Below, one piece after another: positions 31,084-39,676 of a DNA stretch of 48,500 bases. The notes under the pieces were generated by a model. The model had not been told where the DNA came from. It made no database searches and saw only the letters and a list, made by a program, of their open reading frames with translations. Position 1 is the stretch's first letter, and each line of letters begins with the position of its first letter. The position numbers and the translations under genes were made by a program. The DNA lies in assembly GCF_003762835.1 (NCBI RefSeq), contig NZ_RJWA01000015.1, positions 1-48,500 of the forward strand. Direction: 5' to 3'. The stretch is from Micromonospora sp. HM5-17 (lineage in GTDB: Bacteria; Actinomycetota; Actinomycetes; Mycobacteriales; Micromonosporaceae).

Positions 31084-34000
31084 ATGCCCTCCCTCCTCCT
31101 GGCACGGCTGCGCCGTGCCCTGCGTCCGGGCGCCGGCCGTGGGCCGGACGGTGTCCGCACCGGGTCGGGTGCGTCGGCCGGGTCGGACGGCGCGCGGTCG
31201 GTGGCCCGGGCCGGGCGCTGGCGAAGGCGCCTGACCCGGCGTCGGGTGATCGCCGGCTCGACCGCGCTCGGGTTGGCCGCCGCGGCGGTGGGCTGGGCGG
31301 TCTGGCCCGAACGGACCTCCTGGTCGGCCACTGACGCAGTGATCACCGTCCACTCCGGACCAGACGGCACCGAACCGGTGCAGCTCGACACCACCTTCTT
31401 TCTGCCACACGCGGCAAGCGCCGCGCATCCGGTACCGGCGGTGCTGCTCGCGCACGGCTTCGGCGGTACGAAGCAGTCGGTCCGCGCCGACGCCGAGGAC
31501 CTGGCCGACCTCGGGTACGCCGTGCTGACGTACACCGCGCGGGGGTTCGGGCGCAGTGGTGGGCAGATCCACCTCGACCATCCCGACTACGAGGTACGGG
31601 ACGCCTCCCGGCTGCTCGACTGGCTCGCCCAGCGGCCGGAGATCCGGACGGACGCCTCCGGCGACCCCCGGGTCGGCGTGGTCGGCGGCTCGTACGGCGG
31701 CGGTCTCGCCCTGCTGCTCGCCGCCCACGACCACCGGGTGGACGCGATCGTCCCCATGGTCACCTGGCACGACCTGGCCCGGTCGTTCCTGCCGGAGTCG
31801 ACCGGCCGGGACCCGGTCGACGGGGTCTTCAAGAAGGGTTGGGCCGGCCTCTTCTTCGGCAGTGGCGGCATGACCGGCCCCGGCGGACTCACCGCACCCG
31901 GCGACGCCACCGGGCCCGGGAGCGGGCCGGACGGCACCGAGGCCGGTGACCCCGCGGAGCGGGAGCCGGGCGCCGGCACACCTCCCGGCGCCGCGGGCGG
32001 CGACCCGGCCTGCGGTCGCTTCGCCGCCGACGTCTGCGCGGCGTACCTCAGGATCGCGACCAGCGGACGGGCCGATGCCGACGCGGTGGCGCTGCTGCGG
32101 CGCTCCAGCCCGGCCGGGGTCCTCGACCGGATCACCGCGCCGACGCTGCTGATCCAGGGCGAGGCCGACACCCTCTTCCCGCTCTCCGAGGCGGACGCCA
32201 ACGCCCGGGGGATCGCGGCGAACGGCACACCGGTCCGGGTCGCCTGGTTCACCGGCGGGCACGACGGCGGCAACGGACCGCAGAGCGACCAGGACCGGAT
32301 CCGCTACCTGACGGCCCAGTGGCTCGACCACTACCTCAAGGGGACCGGCCCGGCGCCGTCCACCAGCTTCACGTGGTCCCGGATCGCCGGCTTCGACGCC
32401 CTCGACCGGGGCCTAATCGCCTCCGGCTTCACCACCACCGCCTACCCGGGAATCACCGGCACCTCGCGCGTCCGCGTCCCGGTCGCCGGCCCGGCGCAGC
32501 GGATCGCCAACCCGCCCGACGGCAACCCGGCGGCGATCTCGGCGCTGCCGTTCGCCGGCGACCTCTCGGCGCTCCTCGACCGGGTGACCGGGGACCTGCC
32601 CGGGCAGCACGCCCGGTTCGAGTCCGCGCCGTTGACCGAGGCGGTCGACGTCGTCGGCGCGCCGACCGTGCGGATCCGGGCCGCGTCGCCGACCGGCGAG
32701 GCCGTCCTCTTCGTCAAGCTCTACGACGTCGACCCGGACGGGCCGGCGACGCTCGCGAACGGCCTGGTCGCCCCGGTACGCCTCACCGGCCTTCCCGCCG
32801 ACATCACCGCCGCCCGGCCGGTCGGGGTGACCCTGCCGGCGATCGTCCGCCGGATCGAGGCCGGGCACCGCCTGCGGATCGTCGTCGCCACCGCCGACCA
32901 GGCGTACGCCACCCCGGCCGAGCCGGTCACCTACACCGTCGCCCTCGGTGATTCCGCGCCGGCCGGCGCCGCACCCGGGAACAGCGCCGCCGCGGCGCCC
33001 GCGCCGCTCACCGGGGCCGAGGTCTCGCTGCCGACCGTCGCGGGCGAGCCGATCGCCACCTCGGCGGCGGTCTGGCGCTGGGTCCTGGTCGGGCTGCTCG
33101 CCGCGATCGTCCTCGGGCTCGTCGTGCTCGTCGCCGTCCTCCGCCGCCGGCACCGCCGCCAGGACACCTCGGTGGTCGCCGAGTACGCCGACACCCCGCT
33201 GGTCGTCCGCGACCTCCGCAAGGAGTACGCCGACGGCTTCGTCGCGGTCTCCCGGATCGGCTTCGAGGTACGGCGGGGCCAGGTGGTCGGCCTGCTCGGG
33301 CCGAACGGCGCCGGCAAGACCACCACGCTGCGGGTCCTGATGGGGCTGACCCGGCCGACCGCCGGGGAGATCTACGTCTTCGGGCACCGGCTGACCCCGG
33401 GCTCGCCGGTGCTCTCCCGCATCGGCGCGCTGGTGGAGGGGCCGGGATTCCTGCCGCACCTGAGCGGGCTGGAGAACCTGCGGGCGTACTGGCGGGCGAC
33501 CGGGCGGCCATGGGAGGACGCCCACCTCGACGAGGCGCTGGAGATCGCCGGGCTCGGCGACTCGGTGCACCGGAAGATTCGCACGTACAGCCACGGCATG
33601 CGACAGCGGCTGGCGATCGCCCAGGCCATGCTCGGCCTCCCGGAACTGCTGGTGCTCGACGAGCCGACCGACGGGCTCGACCCGCCGCAGATCGCCGAGA
33701 TGCGGCGGGTGCTGCGCCGGTACGCCACCGACGGCCGCGCGGTGCTGGTCTCCAGCCACCTGCTCGCCGAGGTCGAGCAGACCTGTACCCACGCGGTCGT
33801 CGTCCACAAGGGCCAGATCGTCGCCGCCGGGGCGGTGGAGGAGATCGTCGGCGAGTCGCCGAGCACCCAGTTCGACGTCTCCGATCCGGAGGCGGCGCGG
33901 GCCGTCCTGGACCGGTTGTCCGGGGTACGGGTGCTGCCCGGGACCAACGGCGCCCTGGTGGTGGACACCAACGGCACGGCGCGCAGCGAGGTGGTGGCCG

Positions 34001-34110
34001 AGCTGGTCCGGGCCGGGATCGCGGTCGACCGGGTGGTGCCCCGGCGCCGCCTGGAGGACGCGTTCCTCGCCCTGGTCGGCGAGAACTCACGGGGAAGCGG
34101 GGACCGGTGA
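31084..34110 (+). CDS. Fusion of an extracytoplasmic S15/CocE-type hydrolase with an ABC ATPase
   Basis: A 1008-residue protein. After a basic N-terminus comes a helix (about 53-75, VIAGSTALGLAAAAVGWAVW), then an S15/CocE-type alpha/beta hydrolase (VPAVLLAHGFGGTKQ; nucleophile Ser203 in GGSYGGG; APTLLIQGEADTLFPL; FTGGHDGGNG with the likely catalytic His) and its C-terminal beta domain (about 480-640). A second helix (about 664-686, WVLVGLLAAIVLGLVVLVAV) leads to a complete ABC ATPase: GPNGAGKTTTL (Lys745), YSHGMRQRL, LLVLDEPTDGLDP. The charge pattern places the hydrolase outside and the ATPase inside. An acidic, glycine/proline-rich insert lies at about 265-310. The permease gene follows with a 1-bp overlap (TGATG). 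The frame is continuous, so the fusion is genuine in this sequence. Confidence 0.88.
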   Translation: MPSLLLARLRRALRPGAGRGPDGVRTGSGASAGSDGARSVARAGRWRRRLTRRRVIAGSTALGLAAAAVGWAVWPERTSWSATDAVITVHSGPDGTEPVQLDTTFFLPHAASAAHPVPAVLLAHGFGGTKQSVRADAEDLADLGYAVLTYTARGFGRSGGQIHLDHPDYEVRDASRLLDWLAQRPEIRTDASGDPRVGVVGGSYGGGLALLLAAHDHRVDAIVPMVTWHDLARSFLPESTGRDPVDGVFKKGWAGLFFGSGGMTGPGGLTAPGDATGPGSGPDGTEAGDPAEREPGAGTPPGAAGGDPACGRFAADVCAAYLRIATSGRADADAVALLRRSSPAGVLDRITAPTLLIQGEADTLFPLSEADANARGIAANGTPVRVAWFTGGHDGGNGPQSDQDRIRYLTAQWLDHYLKGTGPAPSTSFTWSRIAGFDALDRGLIASGFTTTAYPGITGTSRVRVPVAGPAQRIANPPDGNPAAISALPFAGDLSALLDRVTGDLPGQHARFESAPLTEAVDVVGAPTVRIRAASPTGEAVLFVKLYDVDPDGPATLANGLVAPVRLTGLPADITAARPVGVTLPAIVRRIEAGHRLRIVVATADQAYATPAEPVTYTVALGDSAPAGAAPGNSAAAAPAPLTGAEVSLPTVAGEPIATSAAVWRWVLVGLLAAIVLGLVVLVAVLRRRHRRQDTSVVAEYADTPLVVRDLRKEYADGFVAVSRIGFEVRRGQVVGLLGPNGAGKTTTLRVLMGLTRPTAGEIYVFGHRLTPGSPVLSRIGALVEGPGFLPHLSGLENLRAYWRATGRPWEDAHLDEALEIAGLGDSVHRKIRTYSHGMRQRLAIAQAMLGLPELLVLDEPTDGLDPPQIAEMRRVLRRYATDGRAVLVSSHLLAEVEQTCTHAVVVHKGQIVAAGAVEEIVGESPSTQFDVSDPEAARAVLDRLSGVRVLPGTNGALVVDTNGTARSEVVAELVRAGIAVDRVVPRRRLEDAFLALVGENSRGSGDR

Positions 34111-35003
34111 TGGCCATGACGGACCTCAGGCGCGAGACCGCGCCGGACGCGGCCGGCGGGGCGCGGGGCTACCGTCCCCGGGCGACGCTCTCGGTCGGCA
34201 CCGAGTGGCGTCGACAGGCGTCGCGGCGGCGTACCCGGTTCGCGCTCGGGTTCATGGTGCTGCTGCCGCTGATCATCCTGGTCGCGTTCCAGTTCGACCG
34301 CGCCGGGGACGACGACAACGGCGGCGGCGAGTTCGCCAGCCTGATCGAGATGGCCACCTCGGGCGGGCTCAACTTCGCCCTCTTCTCGATCTTCGTGTCC
34401 GCGTCGTTCCTGCTCGTTGTCGTGGTCGCGCTGTTCTGCGGCGACACGGTGGCGAGTGAGGCGAGCTGGGGGAGCCTGCGGTACCTGCTGGCCGTACCGG
34501 TGCCCCGGGCCCGGCTGCTGGCGGTGAAACTGGTGGTCGCGCTCGGGTACTCACTGCTGGCGCTGCTGCTACTGGCCGGCACCGCCCTGCTGGTCGGCAC
34601 CCTCCGGTACGGCTGGTCGCCGCTGCGCAGCACGGTTGCCGCGCAGATCCCGCCCGGGGAGGGGCTGCTGCGGCTGCTCGGGATCCTCGGCTACCTGGCG
34701 GTGGTGCTGCTGGCCGTGGCCGGGCTGGCGTTCCTGCTCTCGGTGACCACCGACGCCGCGCTCGGCGCGGTCGGTGGGGCCGTGCTGCTCTGGATCCTCT
34801 CCAGCATCCTCGACCAGATCACCGCGCTCGGCGCGCTGCGCGGCCTCCTGCCGACCCACTACGCCAGCGCGTGGCTGGGGCTGCTGTCCACACCGGTGCA
34901 GACCGACGACATCGTCAAGGGGGCCATCTCGGCGACCTGCTACGCCACCGTCTTCTGGAGCCTCGCTTTCTGGCGTTTCACCCGCAAGGACGTCACCTCC
35001 TGA
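34110..35003 (+). CDS. ABC-2-type permease partner of the hydrolase-ATPase fusion
   Basis: A 297-residue membrane protein with six helices: ALGFMVLLPLIILVAFQF, FALFSIFVSASFLLVVVVAL, LVVALGYSLLALLLLAGTAL, LGILGYLAVVLLAVAGLAFL, ALGAVGGAVLLWILSSIL and TCYATVFWSLAFW. SEASWGSLRYLLAVPVPRAR is the ABC-2 coupling region. ATG 34110 shares its A with the stop of the fusion gene; GTG 34107 is an alternative. With the fused ATPase it should make a half-size exporter or a bacteriocin/peptide-type resistance pump. The substrate is unknown. Confidence 0.88.
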   Translation: MAMTDLRRETAPDAAGGARGYRPRATLSVGTEWRRQASRRRTRFALGFMVLLPLIILVAFQFDRAGDDDNGGGEFASLIEMATSGGLNFALFSIFVSASFLLVVVVALFCGDTVASEASWGSLRYLLAVPVPRARLLAVKLVVALGYSLLALLLLAGTALLVGTLRYGWSPLRSTVAAQIPPGEGLLRLLGILGYLAVVLLAVAGLAFLLSVTTDAALGAVGGAVLLWILSSILDQITALGALRGLLPTHYASAWLGLLSTPVQTDDIVKGAISATCYATVFWSLAFWRFTRKDVTS

Positions 35004-35063
35004 CCACGGCGGGAGGCGCGCCCGGCGCCCGTGCCCCACACGCCGCGCCGTATCGTCGCCGCC

Positions 35064-35990
35064 ATGGCTCTGGACGGGCTGACCCGGAACGTCGTGACGG
35101 TCTGGGGCGAGGACGGCCGGCGGTGGCTCGCCAATCTGCCGGCGACCCTGGCCCGGACCGTCCGGGACTGGGAGCTGACCCCCGACGGCGGGGCGTACGA
35201 GCTGTCGTACCACTACGTCACGGCGGTGACCTGCGCCGACGGCACTCCAGCCGTCCTCAAGCTCGGGGTGCCCAGCGGTGACTCGCTGCGGACGGAGGCG
35301 CCGGCGCTGCACGCCTGGGCCGGCCGGTGCGCCGTACGCCTGCTCCGGGCCGACCTCGACCGTGGCGCGCTGCTGCTGGAGCGGGCCGAGCCGGGCGGGC
35401 GGCTGCGCGACCTGGTGCCGACCCACGACACCGAGGCGACCTCGGCCGCGGCGGCGATCATGCGCCAGCTCGCCGTACCGCCCCCGCCGGACTGTCCGCT
35501 GCCGGACCTGCTGACCCTGGTCGGTGGCCTGGACCAGTACGTCGCCGCCCACGGCGACGGCGGCCCGCTGCCGGGCGACCTCGTCGTCCGGGCCGCCGGG
35601 CTGATGCGGGAACTCTGCGCCTCGGCTCCGGCCCGCGTGGTGCTGCACGGCGACCTGCATCACGACAACATCCTCCGGGCGACCCGGGAGCCGTGGCTGG
35701 CGATCGATCCGCACGGGTTCGTCGGCGATCCCGGCTACGAGGTCGGGGCGCTGCTCTACAACCCCGAGCCGGACGACCGGGATCCGGCGCTGACCGCGTT
35801 GGTGCCGGCCCGGGTCGAGCAGCTCGCCGACGAACTGGCGATGCCGGTCGAGCGGGTCGTCGCCTGGGGTTTCGTCCAGGCGGTGCTGTCGGACGTCTGG
35901 ACCGCCGAGGACTGGCGGCCCGGCGCGCCCTCCCCGGCCAGCCGGGCGCTGGACGTCGCGTACCTGCTGCTGCCCCGGCTTCCCGAGTAG
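35064..35990 (+). CDS. Aminoglycoside/hydroxyurea-type phosphotransferase (APH(6) family)
   Basis: A 308-residue kinase-fold protein of the APH_6_hur family, which includes streptomycin 6-kinase. The catalytic loop is VVLHGDLHHDNIL and the metal-binding motif is AIDPHGFVGDPGYEVGAL, both intact. The N-terminal PAVLKLGVPSGDSLRTEAPA contains the nucleotide-binding lysine and partner glutamate. The family includes real resistance enzymes and many chromosomal members of unknown substrate; nothing here identifies a producer or resistance cluster, so aminoglycoside resistance should not be assumed. ATG 35064, 60 bp after the permease stop and probably on the same transcript. Confidence 0.85.
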   Translation: MALDGLTRNVVTVWGEDGRRWLANLPATLARTVRDWELTPDGGAYELSYHYVTAVTCADGTPAVLKLGVPSGDSLRTEAPALHAWAGRCAVRLLRADLDRGALLLERAEPGGRLRDLVPTHDTEATSAAAAIMRQLAVPPPPDCPLPDLLTLVGGLDQYVAAHGDGGPLPGDLVVRAAGLMRELCASAPARVVLHGDLHHDNILRATREPWLAIDPHGFVGDPGYEVGALLYNPEPDDRDPALTALVPARVEQLADELAMPVERVVAWGFVQAVLSDVWTAEDWRPGAPSPASRALDVAYLLLPRLPE

Positions 35991-36026
35991 CCGTGACGCC
36001 ACGAACAGCCGTGACGCCACGAACAG
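35991..36026. repeat. Perfect 18-bp tandem repeat
   Basis: CCGTGACGCCACGAACAG is present twice in direct succession (35991-36008 and 36009-36026), immediately after the phosphotransferase stop codon. It looks like a replication-slippage duplication; no function is evident. Confidence 0.7.
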
Positions 36027-36108
36027 GACGACGCCCCGATGTTCACCACCCGCCACCCCGGCCGAAGCTGACGACGCACGCCCCGGCCCGCACCGCCCGG
36101 TGCGTCCC

Positions 36109-37053
36109 TCAGCCGAGGCTGTCGGCGTGGGCGGCGAGCAGGCGGTCGACCTCGTCCGCGGTCGGGGCGGTGGCCGGGCCGCGCCGGGTGACCGCGAGCG
36201 CGGCGGCGGCGTTGGCCCGCCGTACCGCGGCGACCGGATCGAGACCCTGGGCCAGCGCGGCGGCGAAGGCGCCGACGTGCGCGTCGCCCGCGCCGTTGGT
36301 GTCCACCACGGCCACCGGGAAGGTCGGTACCACCACGGGCGTCCGGTCGCCCGCCGCCAGCAGCGCCCCGTCCGGCCCGGTCCGGACCACCACGCCGCCG
36401 GTCCGCCCGGTCCGGGCCGCCAGCGCCGCCGCGGCGGCGGCCGGCTCGGCGAGGCCGGTCAGCAGCCGTGCCTCCCGTTCGTTGCAGCTCCACCAGTCGG
36501 CCCGGGCCAGCACCGGGTCCAGCACCGGCCTCGGGATCTCCGCCACCAGCGGTCCGGGATCGACGATGACGGCGACCTCCGGGGGGAGCATGCCGAGCCA
36601 CGTGGCCAGCGCCGGCCCGTTCACCGCGTACGCGAGGCTGTAGCCGGTGACGTAGACCTGGTCGCCGGGGCGCGGGACGATCCGGGCCAGGTCCGCGGGG
36701 CCGAGCCCGGCCTCGGCACCGGCGCTGGTGGCGAAGGTACGCTCCCCGCTGGGTTCGACCATCACCACGCTGAACCCGGTGTCCCGGTCCGACAGCCGGG
36801 GCTGCACGACCTCGATCCCCTCCTCGGCCAGCCGGGCCCGGGCCAGGTCTCCGAACGGGCCGGTGCCGTGCATTCCGGCGTACGACACCGGCAGGCCCTG
36901 TCGCGCGGCGGCGACCATCACGTTCAGCCCGCCCCCGACGGTGATGTGGCTCTCCGAGGCCAGCACGTCACCCCCGGGTTCCGGCAGTCGGGGCAGGTAC
37001 ATCACCACGTCGACGATGACGTTGCCGGTGTGCACCAGCCGGCCCGCGGTCAC
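36109..37053 (-). CDS. PfkB-family sugar or nucleoside kinase
   Basis: A 314-residue PfkB carbohydrate kinase. The N-terminal LVHTGNVIVDVVMYLPRLP and the substrate-loop signature ITVGGGLNVMVAAARQGLPV are present, and the catalytic motif is DTNGAGDAHVGAF (base Asp at about residue 256). The family phosphorylates ribose, adenosine, inosine, fructose and similar substrates. As the last gene of an operon with an NCS1 permease and an ADP-ribosylglycohydrolase, ribose or a nucleoside is the most likely substrate. GTG 37053 overlaps the permease stop by 4 bp (GTGA), so translation is coupled. Confidence 0.87.
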   Translation of the reverse strand: MTAGRLVHTGNVIVDVVMYLPRLPEPGGDVLASESHITVGGGLNVMVAAARQGLPVSYAGMHGTGPFGDLARARLAEEGIEVVQPRLSDRDTGFSVVMVEPSGERTFATSAGAEAGLGPADLARIVPRPGDQVYVTGYSLAYAVNGPALATWLGMLPPEVAVIVDPGPLVAEIPRPVLDPVLARADWWSCNEREARLLTGLAEPAAAAAALAARTGRTGGVVVRTGPDGALLAAGDRTPVVVPTFPVAVVDTNGAGDAHVGAFAAALAQGLDPVAAVRRANAAAALAVTRRGPATAPTADEVDRLLAAHADSLG

Positions 37054-38570
37054 GGCCGCACCTCGGCCGGTTCGACCGCGTCGCCGCCCAGGCCGTCCGC
37101 GACCGACCGGGCCGACGGGACGGACCGGCGGGTGTCGACGGCGGCGGCCAGCAGGTACAGCCCGCCGGCCACCGCGAACGCGGCCACCCAGCCGAGCCCG
37201 TTGCGCCCCATCCAGGAGTCCGCGAGCGGACCGGCGAACCAGACGTCGTCCGCCGAGGTGGAGGCCGTGGTGAAGAGCAGGCCGACGACGGTACCGGCGA
37301 GCCAGGGCAGTGCCGCCGACCAGCGGACCCCGCCGTGCGCCCAGTAGACGCTGCCCCGGCCGGTGTCCATCAGGCCACGCGGGTCGTACTCCCGGCGGAA
37401 CAGCATGTCGACCAGGAAGACCGCGACCCAGGCGGTGATCGGTACGGCGAGCAGCGAGATGAAGGTGATGAACGGCCCGTAGAAGTTCTCGGCGATCAGC
37501 ATGAAGTAGATGCCGCCGACGAGGGTGAGGACGATGTCCAGCCCGACGGCGACCACCCGGCGGGCCCGGATGCCGAGGGTGATCATGGTCAGGCCGGCGG
37601 AGTAGACCGAGAGGTTGTTCGACAGCAGCAGCCCGCCGAACGCGGCGAGCAGGTACGGCACCGCCATCCAGGACGGCAGCATCACCTGGATCGCCGAGAC
37701 CGGGTCGCTCGCCGAGGCGAGGCTGTCGTCGCCGGCCGAGAGGAGGCCGCCGAGCCCGATCAAGAGGAACAGCGGGATGCCGGCGCCGACCGAGGCGGCC
37801 GCGATGATCCGTCCGCCCGGCACCTGTCGGCGCTGGTAGCGGGCCATGTCGGCGCCCGCGTTCGCCCAGCCGATGCCGGTGCCGGCGGCGATCACGCCGA
37901 TGCCGGCGACGACGACGCTGAGCGGGGCGGCCGGGGCGTGCAGCACCGCGTCCCAGTCCACCCGGGTGACCAGGAAGGCCGCGACGAGGACGTTGAGCGC
38001 GCCGAAGAGGTACGTCGCCCACTGCTGGACCACGACCAGGGTGGCGTGCCCCAGACCGGAGACCACCAGGGTCAACACCACGAAGACGAGCAGGCAGAGC
38101 ACGGTCAGCACCGGATTCGGCCGTACCCCGACGACGATGTCGAGCAGCGCGAGCAGCGCGTACGCCGCGGTCGTGGTGTTGACCGTCTCCCAACCCACCC
38201 GGGACAGCCAGGAGACCAGCGTCGGCCCGTGGTTGCCGCGCGGGCCGAAGACCGCCCGGGACAGGGTCATGCTCGGCGCGCCGCCCCACTTGCCGGCCAC
38301 GCTGATCACCCCGACCAGCGCGAACGATCCGAACGAGCCGATCGCGGCGACGAGCAGCGCCTGCCAGATGTTCATGCCACGGAGCGCGACCAGGGTGGCG
38401 CCCAAAGGCAGCCCCAGGATGGAGATGTTCGCCGCGAACCAGACCCAGAAGAGCTGGCCCGGCCCGCCGGTGCGCTCGCCGGAAGGTACCGGCTCGATGC
38501 CTCGGGTCTCGATGGCACCGACACGGTTGCTGTCGACCGGAGCGGTTCCGGCCAGTTCCGTCGCGGACAT
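37050..38570 (-). CDS. NCS1-family purine/pyrimidine (cytosine-type) permease
   Basis: A 506-residue, 12-helix transporter of the nucleobase-cation-symport 1 family (CodB/uracil/allantoin permeases). The family helix-1 region is FWVWFAANISILGLPLGATL, the conserved NCS1 sequences SMTLSRAVFGPRGNHGPTLV and SWLSRVGWETVNTTTAAYAL follow, and the substrate-site region includes GWANAGADMARYQRR. It should import a nucleobase or nucleoside-like compound with a cation. It lies between the ADP-ribosylglycohydrolase (87 bp upstream) and the PfkB kinase (4-bp overlap). ATG 38570. Confidence 0.9.
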   Translation of the reverse strand: MSATELAGTAPVDSNRVGAIETRGIEPVPSGERTGGPGQLFWVWFAANISILGLPLGATLVALRGMNIWQALLVAAIGSFGSFALVGVISVAGKWGGAPSMTLSRAVFGPRGNHGPTLVSWLSRVGWETVNTTTAAYALLALLDIVVGVRPNPVLTVLCLLVFVVLTLVVSGLGHATLVVVQQWATYLFGALNVLVAAFLVTRVDWDAVLHAPAAPLSVVVAGIGVIAAGTGIGWANAGADMARYQRRQVPGGRIIAAASVGAGIPLFLLIGLGGLLSAGDDSLASASDPVSAIQVMLPSWMAVPYLLAAFGGLLLSNNLSVYSAGLTMITLGIRARRVVAVGLDIVLTLVGGIYFMLIAENFYGPFITFISLLAVPITAWVAVFLVDMLFRREYDPRGLMDTGRGSVYWAHGGVRWSAALPWLAGTVVGLLFTTASTSADDVWFAGPLADSWMGRNGLGWVAAFAVAGGLYLLAAAVDTRRSVPSARSVADGLGGDAVEPAEVRP

Positions 38571-38656
38571 CCTTGTCCTGCCTTTCCCTGTGGGCGCGCT
38601 GCCCTCGGTGTCTCCTGTGCGTTCTCCTACGGGTGTCGCGTCCCGCGACCTCGACG

Positions 38657-39676
38657 TCATCCCGACCGCCGCCGAAGCGCGAGCAGGTCGTTCGCCAGTT
38701 CGGTCAGTGGAAGGTGGTTCACCGCGTCGATGGTGTGCCGCGCGGTGCCGGGGAAGCCGTCGACACCGTGTCCGGCTCCGGCGATGGCGCCGACCATCGC
38801 GGCGATGGTGTCGCAGTCGCCGCCGAGGCCGGCGGCGAGCAGGCACGCCTGCCAGGGGTCGTCGGGGTGCACGGCGAGGACCGCGAAGGCGGCCGGTACC
38901 GACTCCTGGGTCGCCACACTCGTGCCGACCAGCCGGTAGATCAGGTCACCGGCCTCGTCCGGAGCTCGGCCGGCGACCAGCCGGGTGGCCCACTCGATCC
39001 GGTCCGCCACGTCCGCGGCGGCGACCCAGTGACCGCGGGTGGCGGCGATCCGCGCGGCGCGGACCGCCGTCCCGGTCGCGGTCGTCGGGTCGGCGCCGTC
39101 CAGGCCGGCGCTGACCGCGGCCGCGACCGCGGCGGCCCCGGCCAGCGCGACGCCGGTGTTGTGGGTGACCCAGCTCGCCTCGACGACCCGCGTCACGAGC
39201 CGGTCCAGGTCGGCCACGGGTACGGCGACACCGACCGGCGTGATCCGCATGGCGGCGCCGTTGGTGGTGCCGAAGCGGCCGGCCTCCTCGATCGGGCGGC
39301 CGGCGGACACGGCGGCGACCGCGGCCCGGGTCGACGGGCCGAGCAGGTCCAGCGACCCCCGGCGGCGCATCTCCTCCTCCCAGGCGAGCAGCTCCCGGGC
39401 CAGCCGGTGCCCGTCGACGCGACCACCGCCGGCGACCAGCAGCCGGCCCAGCAGCATTGCCTGCTCGGTGTCGTCGGTGACCGCGCCGGCCGGCATGCCG
39501 GGGGCGATCGGCTGGTCGCTCGGCCCCGGCTCGAAGCCGGTGAGTCGGCCGTACCGCCGGCGGATCAGGTCGCGGGACAGGGACTGGGTCGGCATGCCGA
39601 GGGCGTCGCCGACAGCGAGCCCGGTGAGGGCGCCGAGTGCCCGGGCCTCGACCGACGTGCCGGTCCGCGCGCTCAT
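38657..39676 (-). CDS. ADP-ribosylglycohydrolase-family protein
   Basis: A 339-residue, all-helical enzyme of the ARH/DraG family. Both metal-binding signatures are intact: GAVTDDTEQAMLLGRLL (TDDT) near residue 70 and LGGDCDTIAAMVGAI (GDxDT) near residue 290, so an active dinuclear magnesium site is expected. The N-terminal ALGALTGLAVGDALGMPTQS is the family start. ARH enzymes cleave N- or O-glycosidic bonds of ADP-ribose attached to proteins or small molecules; many bacterial members in transport operons probably act on nucleosides or related glycosides. ATG 39676 overlaps the GntR stop by 4 bp (ATGA), so the regulator and hydrolase are coupled. Confidence 0.9.
   Translation of the reverse strand: MSARTGTSVEARALGALTGLAVGDALGMPTQSLSRDLIRRRYGRLTGFEPGPSDQPIAPGMPAGAVTDDTEQAMLLGRLLVAGGGRVDGHRLARELLAWEEEMRRRGSLDLLGPSTRAAVAAVSAGRPIEEAGRFGTTNGAAMRITPVGVAVPVADLDRLVTRVVEASWVTHNTGVALAGAAAVAAAVSAGLDGADPTTATGTAVRAARIAATRGHWVAAADVADRIEWATRLVAGRAPDEAGDLIYRLVGTSVATQESVPAAFAVLAVHPDDPWQACLLAAGLGGDCDTIAAMVGAIAGAGHGVDGFPGTARHTIDAVNHLPLTELANDLLALRRRSG

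Noticed and set aside
35064-35990. Confident aminoglycoside-resistance call
   Set aside because: The catalytic motifs are real, but the family has many members without known resistance function and there is no antibiotic cluster nearby.
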